Assembly: GCA_905235345.1 (NCBI GenBank)
Contig: CAJOLO010000016.1
Location: forward strand, 1 to 16,423
Length of the DNA: 16,423 bases
Direction: 5' to 3'
Source of the DNA: an uncultured Lachnospiraceae bacterium
Lineage (GTDB): Bacteria; Bacillota; Clostridia; Lachnospirales; Lachnospiraceae
Position numbers and translations under genes: made by a program. This document shows positions 7,981-16,353 of this stretch, piece by piece; position 1 is the stretch's first letter; each line of letters starts with the position of its first letter. The notes beneath the pieces are model-generated. The model saw nothing but the letters and a program-made list of their open reading frames with translations. It did not search any database and was not told where the DNA came from.

Positions 7981-8826
7981 TTATTCTTTGACCGCACCTG
8001 CTGAGATACTGCTTATAATATAACGTGAGAAGAATGCGAATACCAACATGATCGGAATAACCGAAATTGCTACCGCAAGATATGTTGCACCCTGGTTCTG
8101 CTGCAGATCCGTTGCCGAACGAAGTGTTGATACCATAACAGGAAGTGTAAACTTCTCAGTCTTATTCAATATGATCATCGGAAGCAGATAACTGTTCCAG
8201 TTTCCGATAAATGCCATAATTCCCATTGTAGCAACACCCGGTGAAATCAACGGGAAAATAATCTTATGGAATGTACGTAACTCATTTGATCCATCAATTC
8301 TTGCTGCTTCAATAAGAGTAGTGGGAACCGTAGAAATCGCATACTGTCTAAGGAAGAATACTGTTCCCGGAGATGCTACTGCCGGTATGATCAATGGAAT
8401 GTATGAATTAACCAGATGTAATTTCGTACATAACTGATAGAAACCAATCAATGAAAGCTGACCCGGAATCATCATAAATGCCAGTATTGCACCAAAGACA
8501 ATCTTATTCGCCTTGAACTTGTAAAAAGCAAGTCCATATGCTGTTAAAGATGAGAAGTATACAGTAAGCAATGTTGCAAATCCTGAAACAATAACACTAT
8601 TCAAGATTCCTCGTGGGATATTTACATATTTGATAAGCTGTTTATAATTTTCAGTTAAATATTTGCTTGGTATCACTGAAAAAGATCGTGAAATCTCCAC
8701 ACCACTTCTGGTCGCATTAATGATCATCAGGTAAAAAGGAAAGAAACTGACAACCGCTAAAAGACCTAACGCAAAATACAAAAGCCCTTTCATAATAAGA
8801 TCATGTGTATTACTCGTTTTATCCAT
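7981..8826 (-). CDS. CUT1 sugar ABC transporter permease, MalG/UgpE-like
   Basis: This is the second inner-membrane subunit of the carbohydrate importer. Its 281 residues have about six membrane helices, the first at about 12-35. The cytoplasmic EAA loop EAARIDGSNELRTFHKIIFP (173-192) docks with the ATPase. The C-terminus, SSISAGAVKE, is typical for MalG-type permeases. The ATG lies six bases after the stop of the first permease, and its ribosome binding site AGGTGA overlaps that stop. This is tight coupling and implies equal amounts of the two subunits. No ATPase gene is nearby, so the pair probably uses a shared MsmK/UgpC-type ATPase encoded elsewhere. The substrate is probably an oligosaccharide. 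Confidence 0.94.
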   Translation of the reverse strand: MDKTSNTHDLIMKGLLYFALGLLAVVSFFPFYLMIINATRSGVEISRSFSVIPSKYLTENYKQLIKYVNIPRGILNSVIVSGFATLLTVYFSSLTAYGLAFYKFKANKIVFGAILAFMMIPGQLSLIGFYQLCTKLHLVNSYIPLIIPAVASPGTVFFLRQYAISTVPTTLIEAARIDGSNELRTFHKIIFPLISPGVATMGIMAFIGNWNSYLLPMIILNKTEKFTLPVMVSTLRSATDLQQNQGATYLAVAISVIPIMLVFAFFSRYIISSISAGAVKE

Positions 8827-8832
8827 CTGCTA

Positions 8833-9804
8833 TCACCTCATTTCCCTTTTTGCCTGCTTTACCATCTTCTTCTCCGCAGCTGCGTCCTTATCACGGAACA
8901 GATAAAGCTGTATCAATGATACTACCAGAATGATCAGGAACAACATATATGCCACTGCTGATGCATAACCGGTATTGATTGAACCCGCCGTAAATCCGAA
9001 ACGATACAGATACATCATAACGGTCTGTACTCTGCTGTATGCCTGAGATGAAGGAATAACCATAAGGAACGGAAGATCGAACATCTGCAATCCACCGATC
9101 AAAGATGTAATTGCTACATACATCAGAATAGGACGAATCAGCGGAAGAGTAATCTTGCCAAATACCGTCCATCGTCCTGCACCATCAATTGCTGCGGCTT
9201 CAAAGTAATCATTGGAAATACCCTGAACTCCTGCCATAAGCATAATAAAAGAATTACCAAACCACATCCATGACTGAATTACCGCAATCACATAAGGAAC
9301 CGTTGCTCCACTGCCTATCCAGTCAATCGGATTATATGTACCTCCGAATAATTTAGCGATTCCGTTAAGCATAATGTTGAATGTACCATACCGCCAATCA
9401 AGAAGTGTCTGAAACAGAAATGCTACTGATGTTGCAGCAATCAGATTCGGCAGATAATAAACAACTCTGAAAAATCCAAGTCCTTTCATCTTATACTTAA
9501 CATCTGAGAAGACCATCATTAAAAGAAACGCCAGTCCAAGCTGAAGAACAATATTCACGCCCCAGATACGAACCGTATTTAACAGTGAGTTCCAAAAGAA
9601 CTTATCTTTCACAACTCGAGCATAATTAGAAAATCCTATAAAATGCGCATCTCCCATTACTTTAAGATCAGTAAAACTTAAATGTAAGGTTCTTAGAACC
9701 GGATACACGCTGAATATCAGGAAAACAATTGTAAACGGAAGTACAAATATATAACCCCAATGGTTATACGAATTAATCCGTTTATTATCAACCTTCTTTT
9801 CCAT
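8833..9804 (-). CDS. CUT1 sugar ABC transporter permease, MalF/UgpA-like
   Basis: This is the first inner-membrane subunit of the carbohydrate importer, partner of the downstream MalG-like permease. Its 323 residues have six predicted membrane helices (first at about 16-36). The EAA loop EAAAIDGAGRWTVFGKITLP (202-221) is the site of contact with the ATPase. A basic tail (KKMVKQAKREMR) ends the protein. The start ATG follows AAAGGGAAGGG at a suitable distance. The gene lies 74 bases after the binding-protein gene, and a GC-rich terminator-like hairpin in that gap probably keeps permease expression below that of the binding protein. Confidence 0.94.
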   Translation of the reverse strand: MEKKVDNKRINSYNHWGYIFVLPFTIVFLIFSVYPVLRTLHLSFTDLKVMGDAHFIGFSNYARVVKDKFFWNSLLNTVRIWGVNIVLQLGLAFLLMMVFSDVKYKMKGLGFFRVVYYLPNLIAATSVAFLFQTLLDWRYGTFNIMLNGIAKLFGGTYNPIDWIGSGATVPYVIAVIQSWMWFGNSFIMLMAGVQGISNDYFEAAAIDGAGRWTVFGKITLPLIRPILMYVAITSLIGGLQMFDLPFLMVIPSSQAYSRVQTVMMYLYRFGFTAGSINTGYASAVAYMLFLIILVVSLIQLYLFRDKDAAAEKKMVKQAKREMR

Positions 9805-9823
9805 TAGAATCCCTTCCCTTTCT

Positions 9824-9860
9824 AAAAAACAAGGGGGTGCGGGTCTGACCGCGCTCCCCC
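9824..9860 (-). terminator. Intrinsic terminator/attenuator between the binding protein and permease genes
   Basis: Minus strand: GGGGG pairs with CCCCC, then an A/A mismatch, GCG with CGC, a bulged C, and GGT with ACC around a CAG loop. The 3' side continues TTGTTTTTT. The plus strand also has six T after the hairpin, so it may be bidirectional. Its place inside the transport operon suggests partial termination, which would leave more binding protein than permease. This is a common arrangement in ABC import operons. Confidence 0.85.
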
Positions 9861-9878
9861 GTTTTTTACATTTATTAA

Positions 9879-11312
9879 TTAGCGATTGATTGTAAGTTCA
9901 GGATATGTAGACTGAACAGTATCATAGAAGTAATCTATTGCCTCTTCCTTACTCTTCTCACCTGTCTTAATGCTACCAATTGCAGCTCCCCATGCATCGC
10001 CGATAACCTTATCATACTGTGTTACCTTTGAGTAATCAATACCCTTTGCCTGTTCAAGCCAGAATGAGTAAAGTTTCTCTCCACCGTATATATCATTGGC
10101 ATCATCTGCATGCTTATCAAGTGCTGAAAGAAGTGATACTGTATCACCCTGTGATGTCTCAATCCACCAGTCAGCTGTATCTTCGTTGAAGCATACATAC
10201 TGGATGAAATCCCATGCAAGATCCTGCTTCTTTGAAAGAGATGAAATACCAATGAAAGTACCACCACCGAAACCATATGACGGACCTGCACAAACGCCCC
10301 ATTTACCTGAAAGCTCGCCTACATTGTCACGCATTGTCAAAACGCCCCAGCTTGGAAGACCGAATGCAAATACTGATGTCTTCTCAAGATCTGCAGTCTG
10401 CTCTTCAAATGCTTCTGCATCCCATACATTTACTGAATCATCAGCATAGTTCTGGATATCTGCTGTAAGGATAGGTACCTCACCGGCCATTGCCTGATAC
10501 CATGGAGTTGACCACTGGTTACAATATGCTGTAAGATCATTCTGATAAAGATCAACAACAAGATCCATGTAATCAAGACGTCCCTGGTCTACATTCAACT
10601 CACCATCAACTACCCATGCAGAATCACCTGAGAAGTAATTAATCTCATTATCAGAAGCAAAAATACGATATCCTGCATCCTTTAACTTCTGAGCTGTTTC
10701 ACGGATTGTGTCATAATCTGCAAAAAGCTTTCCAACCTCATCAGGATCGTCTGTACCGAATACTTCGCTGGCAATATCACGACGATAATAGATACCTGCC
10801 GGAGTAATCTGGTATGAAACTGCACGCTGCACACCATCTTTATCCTTACCTACATCCCATACATAGTCAACAATCTTATCAGCATAATCCTGTGCGCCAA
10901 GATCATCAAGACTTGCAAAGAAACCGTTATCGTACATATCACCAAGCATCTGAGGCTCACCAACGATAATATCCGGTTCACTCTCACCACCCATGATAGC
11001 TGTCTGAACCTTTGTAGGATAATCTTCCGGAGCATATACGACAACCTCTACATCTTTACCTGTCTCCTCCTGGTAATGATCAGCGAAAGTCTCAAGATCC
11101 TTTGCCAGTGTCCAGATTACAAGTGTATCTTCACCGTATTCTTTTGTCTCCTCTGCATCTTCTCCATCTTCAGAATCTGCTGAAGCCTCTGCCTGAGTAT
11201 TATCCGAATCAGCTGAACCACTTCCTGAATCTGTGTCTCCGCCACCACATGCTGCTAAACTAAGAGCCATTGTACCGGCAAGAACTCCTGCCATAAGTTT
11301 TTTGAATCTCAT
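9879..11312 (-). CDS. CUT1 sugar ABC transporter substrate-binding lipoprotein
   Basis: This extracellular lipoprotein captures the sugar and passes it to the two downstream permeases. Its 477 residues start with a signal peptide and lipobox (SLAAC, lipid Cys22). An acidic Ser/Asp/Glu-rich spacer follows (about 26-58), then a family 1 binding-protein fold: LVIWTLAKDLETFADHYQEE, later VQTAIMGGESEPDIIVGEPQ, and near the end FIGISSLSKKQDLAWDFIQY. The many Trp and Tyr residues suit sugar stacking. The ATG has an excellent ribosome binding site, AAGGAGGAT. The gene has its own probable promoter and is followed by an attenuator. The ligand is probably an oligosaccharide released by the lipoprotein enzyme upstream; its identity is not visible in the sequence. 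Confidence 0.94.
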   Translation of the reverse strand: MRFKKLMAGVLAGTMALSLAACGGGDTDSGSGSADSDNTQAEASADSEDGEDAEETKEYGEDTLVIWTLAKDLETFADHYQEETGKDVEVVVYAPEDYPTKVQTAIMGGESEPDIIVGEPQMLGDMYDNGFFASLDDLGAQDYADKIVDYVWDVGKDKDGVQRAVSYQITPAGIYYRRDIASEVFGTDDPDEVGKLFADYDTIRETAQKLKDAGYRIFASDNEINYFSGDSAWVVDGELNVDQGRLDYMDLVVDLYQNDLTAYCNQWSTPWYQAMAGEVPILTADIQNYADDSVNVWDAEAFEEQTADLEKTSVFAFGLPSWGVLTMRDNVGELSGKWGVCAGPSYGFGGGTFIGISSLSKKQDLAWDFIQYVCFNEDTADWWIETSQGDTVSLLSALDKHADDANDIYGGEKLYSFWLEQAKGIDYSKVTQYDKVIGDAWGAAIGSIKTGEKSKEEAIDYFYDTVQSTYPELTINR

Positions 11313-11317
11313 AAAAA

Positions 11318-11400
11318 ATCCTCCTTATTGTATTCGTTTACTTGTTGCGGACGCCTTACGCATCCATTGTTGATAAGTACACTATACGAAAAAGGAGGAT
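11318..11400 (-). promoter_or_regulatory. Ribosome binding site and matching anti-Shine-Dalgarno upstream of the sugar-binding protein
   Basis: On the minus strand the ribosome binding site AAGGAGGAT (11318-11326) has a perfect nine-base complement, ATCCTCCTT, at 11392-11400. The predicted -10 box (11381-11386) lies between them. A transcript starting at this promoter lacks the complement. A read-through transcript from the upstream enzyme genes contains it and could fold to hide the ribosome binding site. The regulatory role is inference. Confidence 0.4.
11349..11365 (-). other. Small hairpin in the 5' leader of the sugar-binding protein gene
   Basis: GGATGC and GCGTCC pair over six positions (one G-U) around a five-base GTAAG loop on the minus strand. 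It would lie near the 5' end of the mRNA starting at the predicted promoter. No T-tract follows, so it is not a terminator. An mRNA-stabilising 5' hairpin is possible. Confidence 0.35.
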
Positions 11401-11410
11401 ATAAAAAAAT
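11381..11410 (-). promoter_or_regulatory. Candidate activator-dependent promoter for the sugar transporter genes
   Basis: On the minus strand a good -10 box, TATAGT (11381-11386, five of six), has only a T-run (TTTTTT) at the -35 position 17 bases upstream. A good -10 with a poor -35 fits a promoter needing an activator, and the AraC-type regulator of this locus is the obvious candidate. No repeat pattern for its binding was recognised in the AT-rich DNA upstream. Confidence 0.4.
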
Positions 11411-11452
11411 AATACTATTTTCACTTTGGTGTCATTTTTTTATTATAAAGCT

Positions 11453-14400
11453 CTACTTAATAAAAATTTCAATACCCTGAACGGCTCCGTTACGAATCTT
11501 TAATACATCTTCTCCCGAAAGATAAGAAGTCTTTATCGATCTCTTTTCCCCATTCTCTATAAGTACGAATTCTTCTATTGAGTATGTTCCCGGGATCAGA
11601 TTCTTTCTTTCTCCGATGTGATAGGTTACGGGAATACTGCCCAGAAACGCTGCTTTTATTATGCCGTCTTCCGGAATCAGATACTCCGGCAACGCCGGTG
11701 CAGGTTCGAAGATTAACTCCTCATCTTCTTTTCTAAGAGGATACTCTCCGAAGAACATCCGTCTCCACATGGAAAGAAATTCCGCTGTAGATCCCGACAG
11801 ACGTGCCACAAAGCCACGTCCCCATTTCTTTTCATCCGGATTAGCACTAGATGCGATAAAGGACGAATTTTCAAGCGGATTTCTGCCATAGGTGTCCGCA
11901 TCAAGAAATGCTACGCAGGCATTTTGGAAATCTCCAAAAAATTCTTCATACATACCACTCTTTAATAATTCAAGAAGATATTTGTATTCCATATGAAGCC
12001 ATATCGACTCGTTTTCAAGCCAGCCCGGTGTAAAGCTCCGGCAGCGTCCTATCTCAATTGATGCCTCAAATAGAGCCGCATTAACTTTATACATTGAAAG
12101 TTTTTCATCATAAAGTCTGCTGTCTTTTACTGCATTATAAAGTGTTCTTTTTTCCTCAACCGGCTTAGGAAGCTTAAGATATCTCACAGGTCCTTCAAGG
12201 AAAAGCGGCATCTTGCCCACTTTAAACTCTGTCGGATGAATTCCGTCAGCATCTTCTGTATAATCCGTCACATCATAATAGAAGTACGTCGGGAATACTT
12301 CGCCACTGATTTTTTTAGCTTTTTCAATTCCTATATTAAGAACATTTATCACACGTTCAAGATATGAAAGAACCTCATCGGCCTCCAGCGTCTTATTATC
12401 ACCTGAAACTCCGCTATATATATTCTTTCTATATGCCTCTTTAAGATCATTGACTGCATTCCAGTATGCCGTCACCGCACCATCGGCAGCAGCAAGTTCG
12501 GACATCTTATCTTTAATCAGATTGTCAACATTCTCTATAAGCTTAGCCGCCTCGCTAAATACCTCTACAGGCTTGTGATAGCGCGTTACCGTATCCTTAA
12601 GATAGAGAGCCATACGAAGAAGCTCACAGGTTTCTGCCATGGATGATCCCAGCATACCCGGAAGTCCGTTCAATGCATCATACCAACCGGGTTTTCCTCC
12701 CTCCATCTCAACACCCATTCCGTATGGATCGAGAGTAGCGAATTTAATTGTTGTCATAATAAGAAGTTTTTCAGAAAGGCTTGCTTTTACAATGTTCCCA
12801 TCAGTGTCGGTAAGTTCCTTTTCTTTTGTGGAGAAATCTCCTTTTTCCAATGCATAATACTGACGAATTCCATTTTCCGTCTTCTCATAACGCTTTGCAC
12901 GCGGATTCACTCTTGTCTGAGGTGCAAACCAGGTAAATGTCTTTTCCGAAAGAAGCTCCTCTTCTTTCTCAGGATATACAGACAGATATTCCTCTATAAG
13001 ATCAAGATTGTAATCCCAATGGTCTGACCAGTATCCTTCTTTAAAGTCGCCCTCAACTTTACCTTCCGAAAAATCCATAATTGCAGAGAAGGTTTCTTCA
13101 TCCGCAACGGCTGCCAGTGCACCGGGTGTAAATGAATTTTTTATTACTTTACGAATTGCATCCGACTGTTCTTTAGGTACGTCAGCTAAAATCCCATCAG
13201 CTTTTTCACGTGAGATGGTATAGCTTTGCATCTCGACGCCTAACGGATTATAACCATCCGGCTGAATAAGATTGTAAAACGTATGAATATTCTCCGTTCC
13301 AACAAAAGGAGAAAAGAATGAGTCGTTGCGGCGATTCTGGTTCACATCACGGAAATTCCCGTTTCCCTGTGAATAATATTCCGGCAACATTGAAAAATAA
13401 TTATAATCCCTTTCAAGGTCGCCGTGTTTTCTCGAATATACATAGAAAATCTTATTATGTCCCAGCCTTATCGGATATCCGCCCCTAAGAACATTATCCA
13501 TATAAGTATAACGACTATACGCATCAAAACGGGGATCCGCAGTATGAGTATCTATTCTTTCCGCAAGTTCGTCCGAAAGTCCCGCCGTCCGCGAAAGCTT
13601 TCCTTCGAAATATGCACCGTCTCTCTTGCCGTCTAAGTATTTTTCCAGAATTCCCAGACTTTCCACCTGTCCGTACATTTCATAGACAGATATCTTCTCT
13701 CCGGGCTTTAATGATATCTTCTTTCCAAAAAAAGCACACGGAACTTCATTCGATGAATTCTGTTTTTTCGCCAATAATTCATCGAGAGATGAATCAATAA
13801 ATTCTACAGGTGAAGTAAACGCAGTATCATATGAAAATACTGTCGCAGGATCATATATTAACGGCAGATTCTCACCATCATATGTAACGGCAAAGCAGAA
13901 ATTACCGCCTTCGATTCCACTGACTTTCGCCGAATCCTCCATGCTGACACGTACACGGTAATATCCAACCTCGGAAACAGGTACTTCCGCCTGCATCCAT
14001 GCTTTCGAAGTTTCTGACATATCCTTCAGTGCTGTCATATCAACCCCATATGGAATTACCGCAGGCATACCGTCAAGTATTTCCAACTCGACCGTATCCT
14101 CTTTGCTGTTTTCAAGCTCCACCTTTCTGACGAGTCCAGCAAGCGGTTCCTCCGGTAATGTAAAATATGTGACACGTATATTGATTCCCGCTTCCTCAAG
14201 ATTCTCACGGATTGAAAGTGAATTCATCCCAATCTCCATGCTATGGTCTCTTTTAGGATTTGTAAATGCTTCGTAAACTTTTCCGTCCTTCTTTAAAAAA
14301 GTACGAAATCCCATCCGCGACACAACCTGATATGCTGTGTGAGCCGGATAAAACTCCATTATGGCATGATCCTTATCCTTCACGCCAAAGCTTACAATCC

Positions 14401-14518
14401 CCTGTCCTCGGTTTACATAATAGCACCACATTGGAATTCCTCTCATTCCAGCGATTCCCGGAAGGAAACTGGAAAAAGGTTCCTTAGTTTCATATTGTTT
14501 CATTTCATAGTTATTCAT
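11453..14518 (-). CDS. Large (alpha/alpha)6-barrel glycoside phosphorylase-like protein ('cellobiose phosphorylase' group; GH94/GH161-like)
   Basis: This 1021-residue protein has no signal peptide or membrane helix, so it should act in the cytoplasm on imported sugars. The N-terminal half is beta-rich (FSSFLPGIAGMRGIPMWCYY, GQGIVSFGVKDKDHAIMEFY), like the beta-sandwich of inverting phosphorylases. The C-terminal half looks like an (alpha/alpha)6 barrel with strongly family-like stretches: YSRKHGDLERDYNYFSMLPE (361-380), QGNGNFRDVNQNRRND (384-399), GYWSDHWDYNLDLIEEYL (495-512) and GKPGWYDALNGLPGMLGSSM (608-627). Proteins with these stretches are commonly labelled cellobiose phosphorylase. I cannot place it in one CAZy family or name the catalytic acid with certainty. 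The start follows GGAGGAG. It lies 50 bases after the lipoprotein gene, so the two probably form one transcript. Beta-glucan oligosaccharide phosphorolysis is the favoured role; an ordinary hydrolase is possible. Confidence 0.75.
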   Translation of the reverse strand: MNNYEMKQYETKEPFSSFLPGIAGMRGIPMWCYYVNRGQGIVSFGVKDKDHAIMEFYPAHTAYQVVSRMGFRTFLKKDGKVYEAFTNPKRDHSMEIGMNSLSIRENLEEAGINIRVTYFTLPEEPLAGLVRKVELENSKEDTVELEILDGMPAVIPYGVDMTALKDMSETSKAWMQAEVPVSEVGYYRVRVSMEDSAKVSGIEGGNFCFAVTYDGENLPLIYDPATVFSYDTAFTSPVEFIDSSLDELLAKKQNSSNEVPCAFFGKKISLKPGEKISVYEMYGQVESLGILEKYLDGKRDGAYFEGKLSRTAGLSDELAERIDTHTADPRFDAYSRYTYMDNVLRGGYPIRLGHNKIFYVYSRKHGDLERDYNYFSMLPEYYSQGNGNFRDVNQNRRNDSFFSPFVGTENIHTFYNLIQPDGYNPLGVEMQSYTISREKADGILADVPKEQSDAIRKVIKNSFTPGALAAVADEETFSAIMDFSEGKVEGDFKEGYWSDHWDYNLDLIEEYLSVYPEKEEELLSEKTFTWFAPQTRVNPRAKRYEKTENGIRQYYALEKGDFSTKEKELTDTDGNIVKASLSEKLLIMTTIKFATLDPYGMGVEMEGGKPGWYDALNGLPGMLGSSMAETCELLRMALYLKDTVTRYHKPVEVFSEAAKLIENVDNLIKDKMSELAAADGAVTAYWNAVNDLKEAYRKNIYSGVSGDNKTLEADEVLSYLERVINVLNIGIEKAKKISGEVFPTYFYYDVTDYTEDADGIHPTEFKVGKMPLFLEGPVRYLKLPKPVEEKRTLYNAVKDSRLYDEKLSMYKVNAALFEASIEIGRCRSFTPGWLENESIWLHMEYKYLLELLKSGMYEEFFGDFQNACVAFLDADTYGRNPLENSSFIASSANPDEKKWGRGFVARLSGSTAEFLSMWRRMFFGEYPLRKEDEELIFEPAPALPEYLIPEDGIIKAAFLGSIPVTYHIGERKNLIPGTYSIEEFVLIENGEKRSIKTSYLSGEDVLKIRNGAVQGIEIFIK

Positions 14519-14568
14519 CGATGCTCCTCCTTTATATTTATTGACTCTGTTATGCTGACAATGACAAA

Positions 14569-16353
14569 TTAATCAAAGCGAAGATCTTTTCCACCTTTAT
14601 AGTGCAGCACCATCTGTTTCTCACCATCACGCATTACAGGACCTCCGGTATCATTTATAACATGCTCGATTCCAGGATAACCGGTCAAAAGTACCGTTAT
14701 GATATGTCTGATGTCAATCCCTTCTCCTTCCGGTGTCTCCATTGCCGCATGTAACGGTGCAATAGCATCCCGGTTATACAGATATACACCTATTCCATCC
14801 GCATCAAAGCTTTCAACAGACGGCGCAACATAGATTGATGCATATCCATCCATATCACCGTCATGGCTTTTCCATTCGGATTGTTCGGGCACGTCGTAAG
14901 GGGTTTCGCTCTGATACATAACGAGCCTTCCTCCTTCACCGTTCCATACAGTCTGGTACTCATGAAAATGCTCTACCATAAGTGCATACATTGTGACATC
15001 ATTTCCGTTAATGATCACACCATTTTTCGTGACATTCTTATCCCATGCCACCTGATCACCGTGATCAGCTCTCCATATCCAAAGATTATCACCGATCACA
15101 CCATCTTCCTCAATGATCAGACAGGCATCCGCCTGCGTCGGTTCGGGTGTATCCGTACCACCGACACGAAAATATACATCTGACAAAGTAGTCGGTTTCT
15201 CACTTTTTTCTTCACTTTCACTCGCACCGATCACGGCAAGAGCCTCCGTTTTTTCAGAACCCGCATCTATTAATATTCCGGCAATTGTAAGACCTTCTGC
15301 ATTAGTTTTCAAAACACCGTCTCCGCTTCCCGCACGAAGCGTTGCAAGTCCGGTTCCCAGAATAATGGTGTCGTCATGCTCTACCTTAAGAGGTTTGTCA
15401 AGTTCATATATTCCCGGTGTAAAAAAGATATGTTTTCCTTCATCAAGTGCCTTCTGCAAAGTATCCGCCGTATCGGTATCTTCTTTTGCAACATAAAAAT
15501 CTTTTATAGGAAGGATAGAACCCTGCTCCTCACCTTCCTCGCTCCATGCAGGACCCACAGCGTTTTTTCTGATATCCGGGCAAAAGATACCAAAACCGTC
15601 TTCCGTATATACTAACAATGGTTTCTCTCTGATCACTTCAGTTTCATCCACTTTCGTATAGGAAAAGTTCGGCCATGTTCCGTTAGGAATCCCCTTGGGA
15701 TCATCTCCGCAAAAAACGATATTCCAATTCTGTCCCATCCATGTCGTATATTCATTATTGCGTGAAAGCCACTGTTGCTGGGAACCCGAATCGATCATTT
15801 TGCTTACCCTCGAATCGGAAAGAAAACCACCACTTGCCCATCCGTTATCGTCATGCAGATAAAGGGAGCCGTCTATACACACCCTTCGCATATCCGTTGC
15901 CTGTGACACTGCCCATATGGTCTTTTTACCTGTCACTTCAAGATTCTCAACACTACGCCAGAAATTACAGGTTGCATTATGATTACCATCATCTCCGAGC
16001 CAGCGTGCAAGACAGGTGATTTCCGGCAGAACCGTATCCGTCGGCTGCATACCGAGTCCCGCCACCTGCGTATAATATCCGACATTAGCCTTTATGGAAT
16101 CATCATATGTACCAGGCATAAAATAAAAGCTGTAGCGTTTATCTCCGAACTGATTGGTTTCCTGAGTTGCATACGTTTTATCCAAAATCGCCTGAATCTC
16201 CTTAGGATCATCGTCCGGTGAAAAGAAATATACATTCTCTCCGAAAAGCTCAGTATGAAAGTCAGACACTGTGACCTCTTCATTCTTCCCGCCACAAGCT
16301 GATAAGAAAAGTGCCAGTATCATCATCCCCATTCCAAATATAAATCGCTTCAT
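14569..16353 (-). CDS. Surface lipoprotein with twin pectin-lyase-like beta-helix (GH55-like)
   Basis: This exported lipoprotein has 594 residues from the ATG; a GTG one codon upstream is also possible, since AGAGGA suits either. The signal peptide ends in a lipobox (LSAC, lipid Cys20). The mature part shows two related halves. In the first, FMPGTY and then VGYYTQVAGLG fall at about 78-101. In the second, FFTPGIYELDKPLKV and then TIILGTGLATL fall at about 310-339. This twin pattern is that of the paired right-handed beta-helices of GH55 exo-beta-1,3-glucanases. The closest relatives I recall are secreted actinobacterial proteins often mislabelled 'adenylyl cyclase' or 'coagulation factor 5/8'. 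Other strongly conserved-looking stretches are NFWRSVENL, SQQQWLSRN and WIWRADHGDQVAW. It probably trims a polysaccharide at the cell surface. The substrate is not proven, and a binding-only role is possible. Confidence 0.7.
   Translation of the reverse strand: MKRFIFGMGMMILALFLSACGGKNEEVTVSDFHTELFGENVYFFSPDDDPKEIQAILDKTYATQETNQFGDKRYSFYFMPGTYDDSIKANVGYYTQVAGLGMQPTDTVLPEITCLARWLGDDGNHNATCNFWRSVENLEVTGKKTIWAVSQATDMRRVCIDGSLYLHDDNGWASGGFLSDSRVSKMIDSGSQQQWLSRNNEYTTWMGQNWNIVFCGDDPKGIPNGTWPNFSYTKVDETEVIREKPLLVYTEDGFGIFCPDIRKNAVGPAWSEEGEEQGSILPIKDFYVAKEDTDTADTLQKALDEGKHIFFTPGIYELDKPLKVEHDDTIILGTGLATLRAGSGDGVLKTNAEGLTIAGILIDAGSEKTEALAVIGASESEEKSEKPTTLSDVYFRVGGTDTPEPTQADACLIIEEDGVIGDNLWIWRADHGDQVAWDKNVTKNGVIINGNDVTMYALMVEHFHEYQTVWNGEGGRLVMYQSETPYDVPEQSEWKSHDGDMDGYASIYVAPSVESFDADGIGVYLYNRDAIAPLHAAMETPEGEGIDIRHIITVLLTGYPGIEHVINDTGGPVMRDGEKQMVLHYKGGKDLRFD

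Noticed and set aside
7981..11312. An ATP-binding subunit for the sugar importer
   Set aside because: No Walker A/LSGGQ protein is encoded in the locus; the only such protein, at 1817-2857, has a NIL domain and belongs to methionine transport.
11403..11440. Intrinsic terminator after the phosphorylase-like gene
   Set aside because: A ten-base inverted repeat, ATAAAAAAAT/ATTTTTTTAT, exists with a T-rich arm, but the stem is all A-T with a 23-base loop, too weak to call.
14569..16353. Adenylyl cyclase function for the first lipoprotein
   Set aside because: This is a database label I recall for related proteins, but no cyclase domain is visible and the protein is an exported beta-helix.
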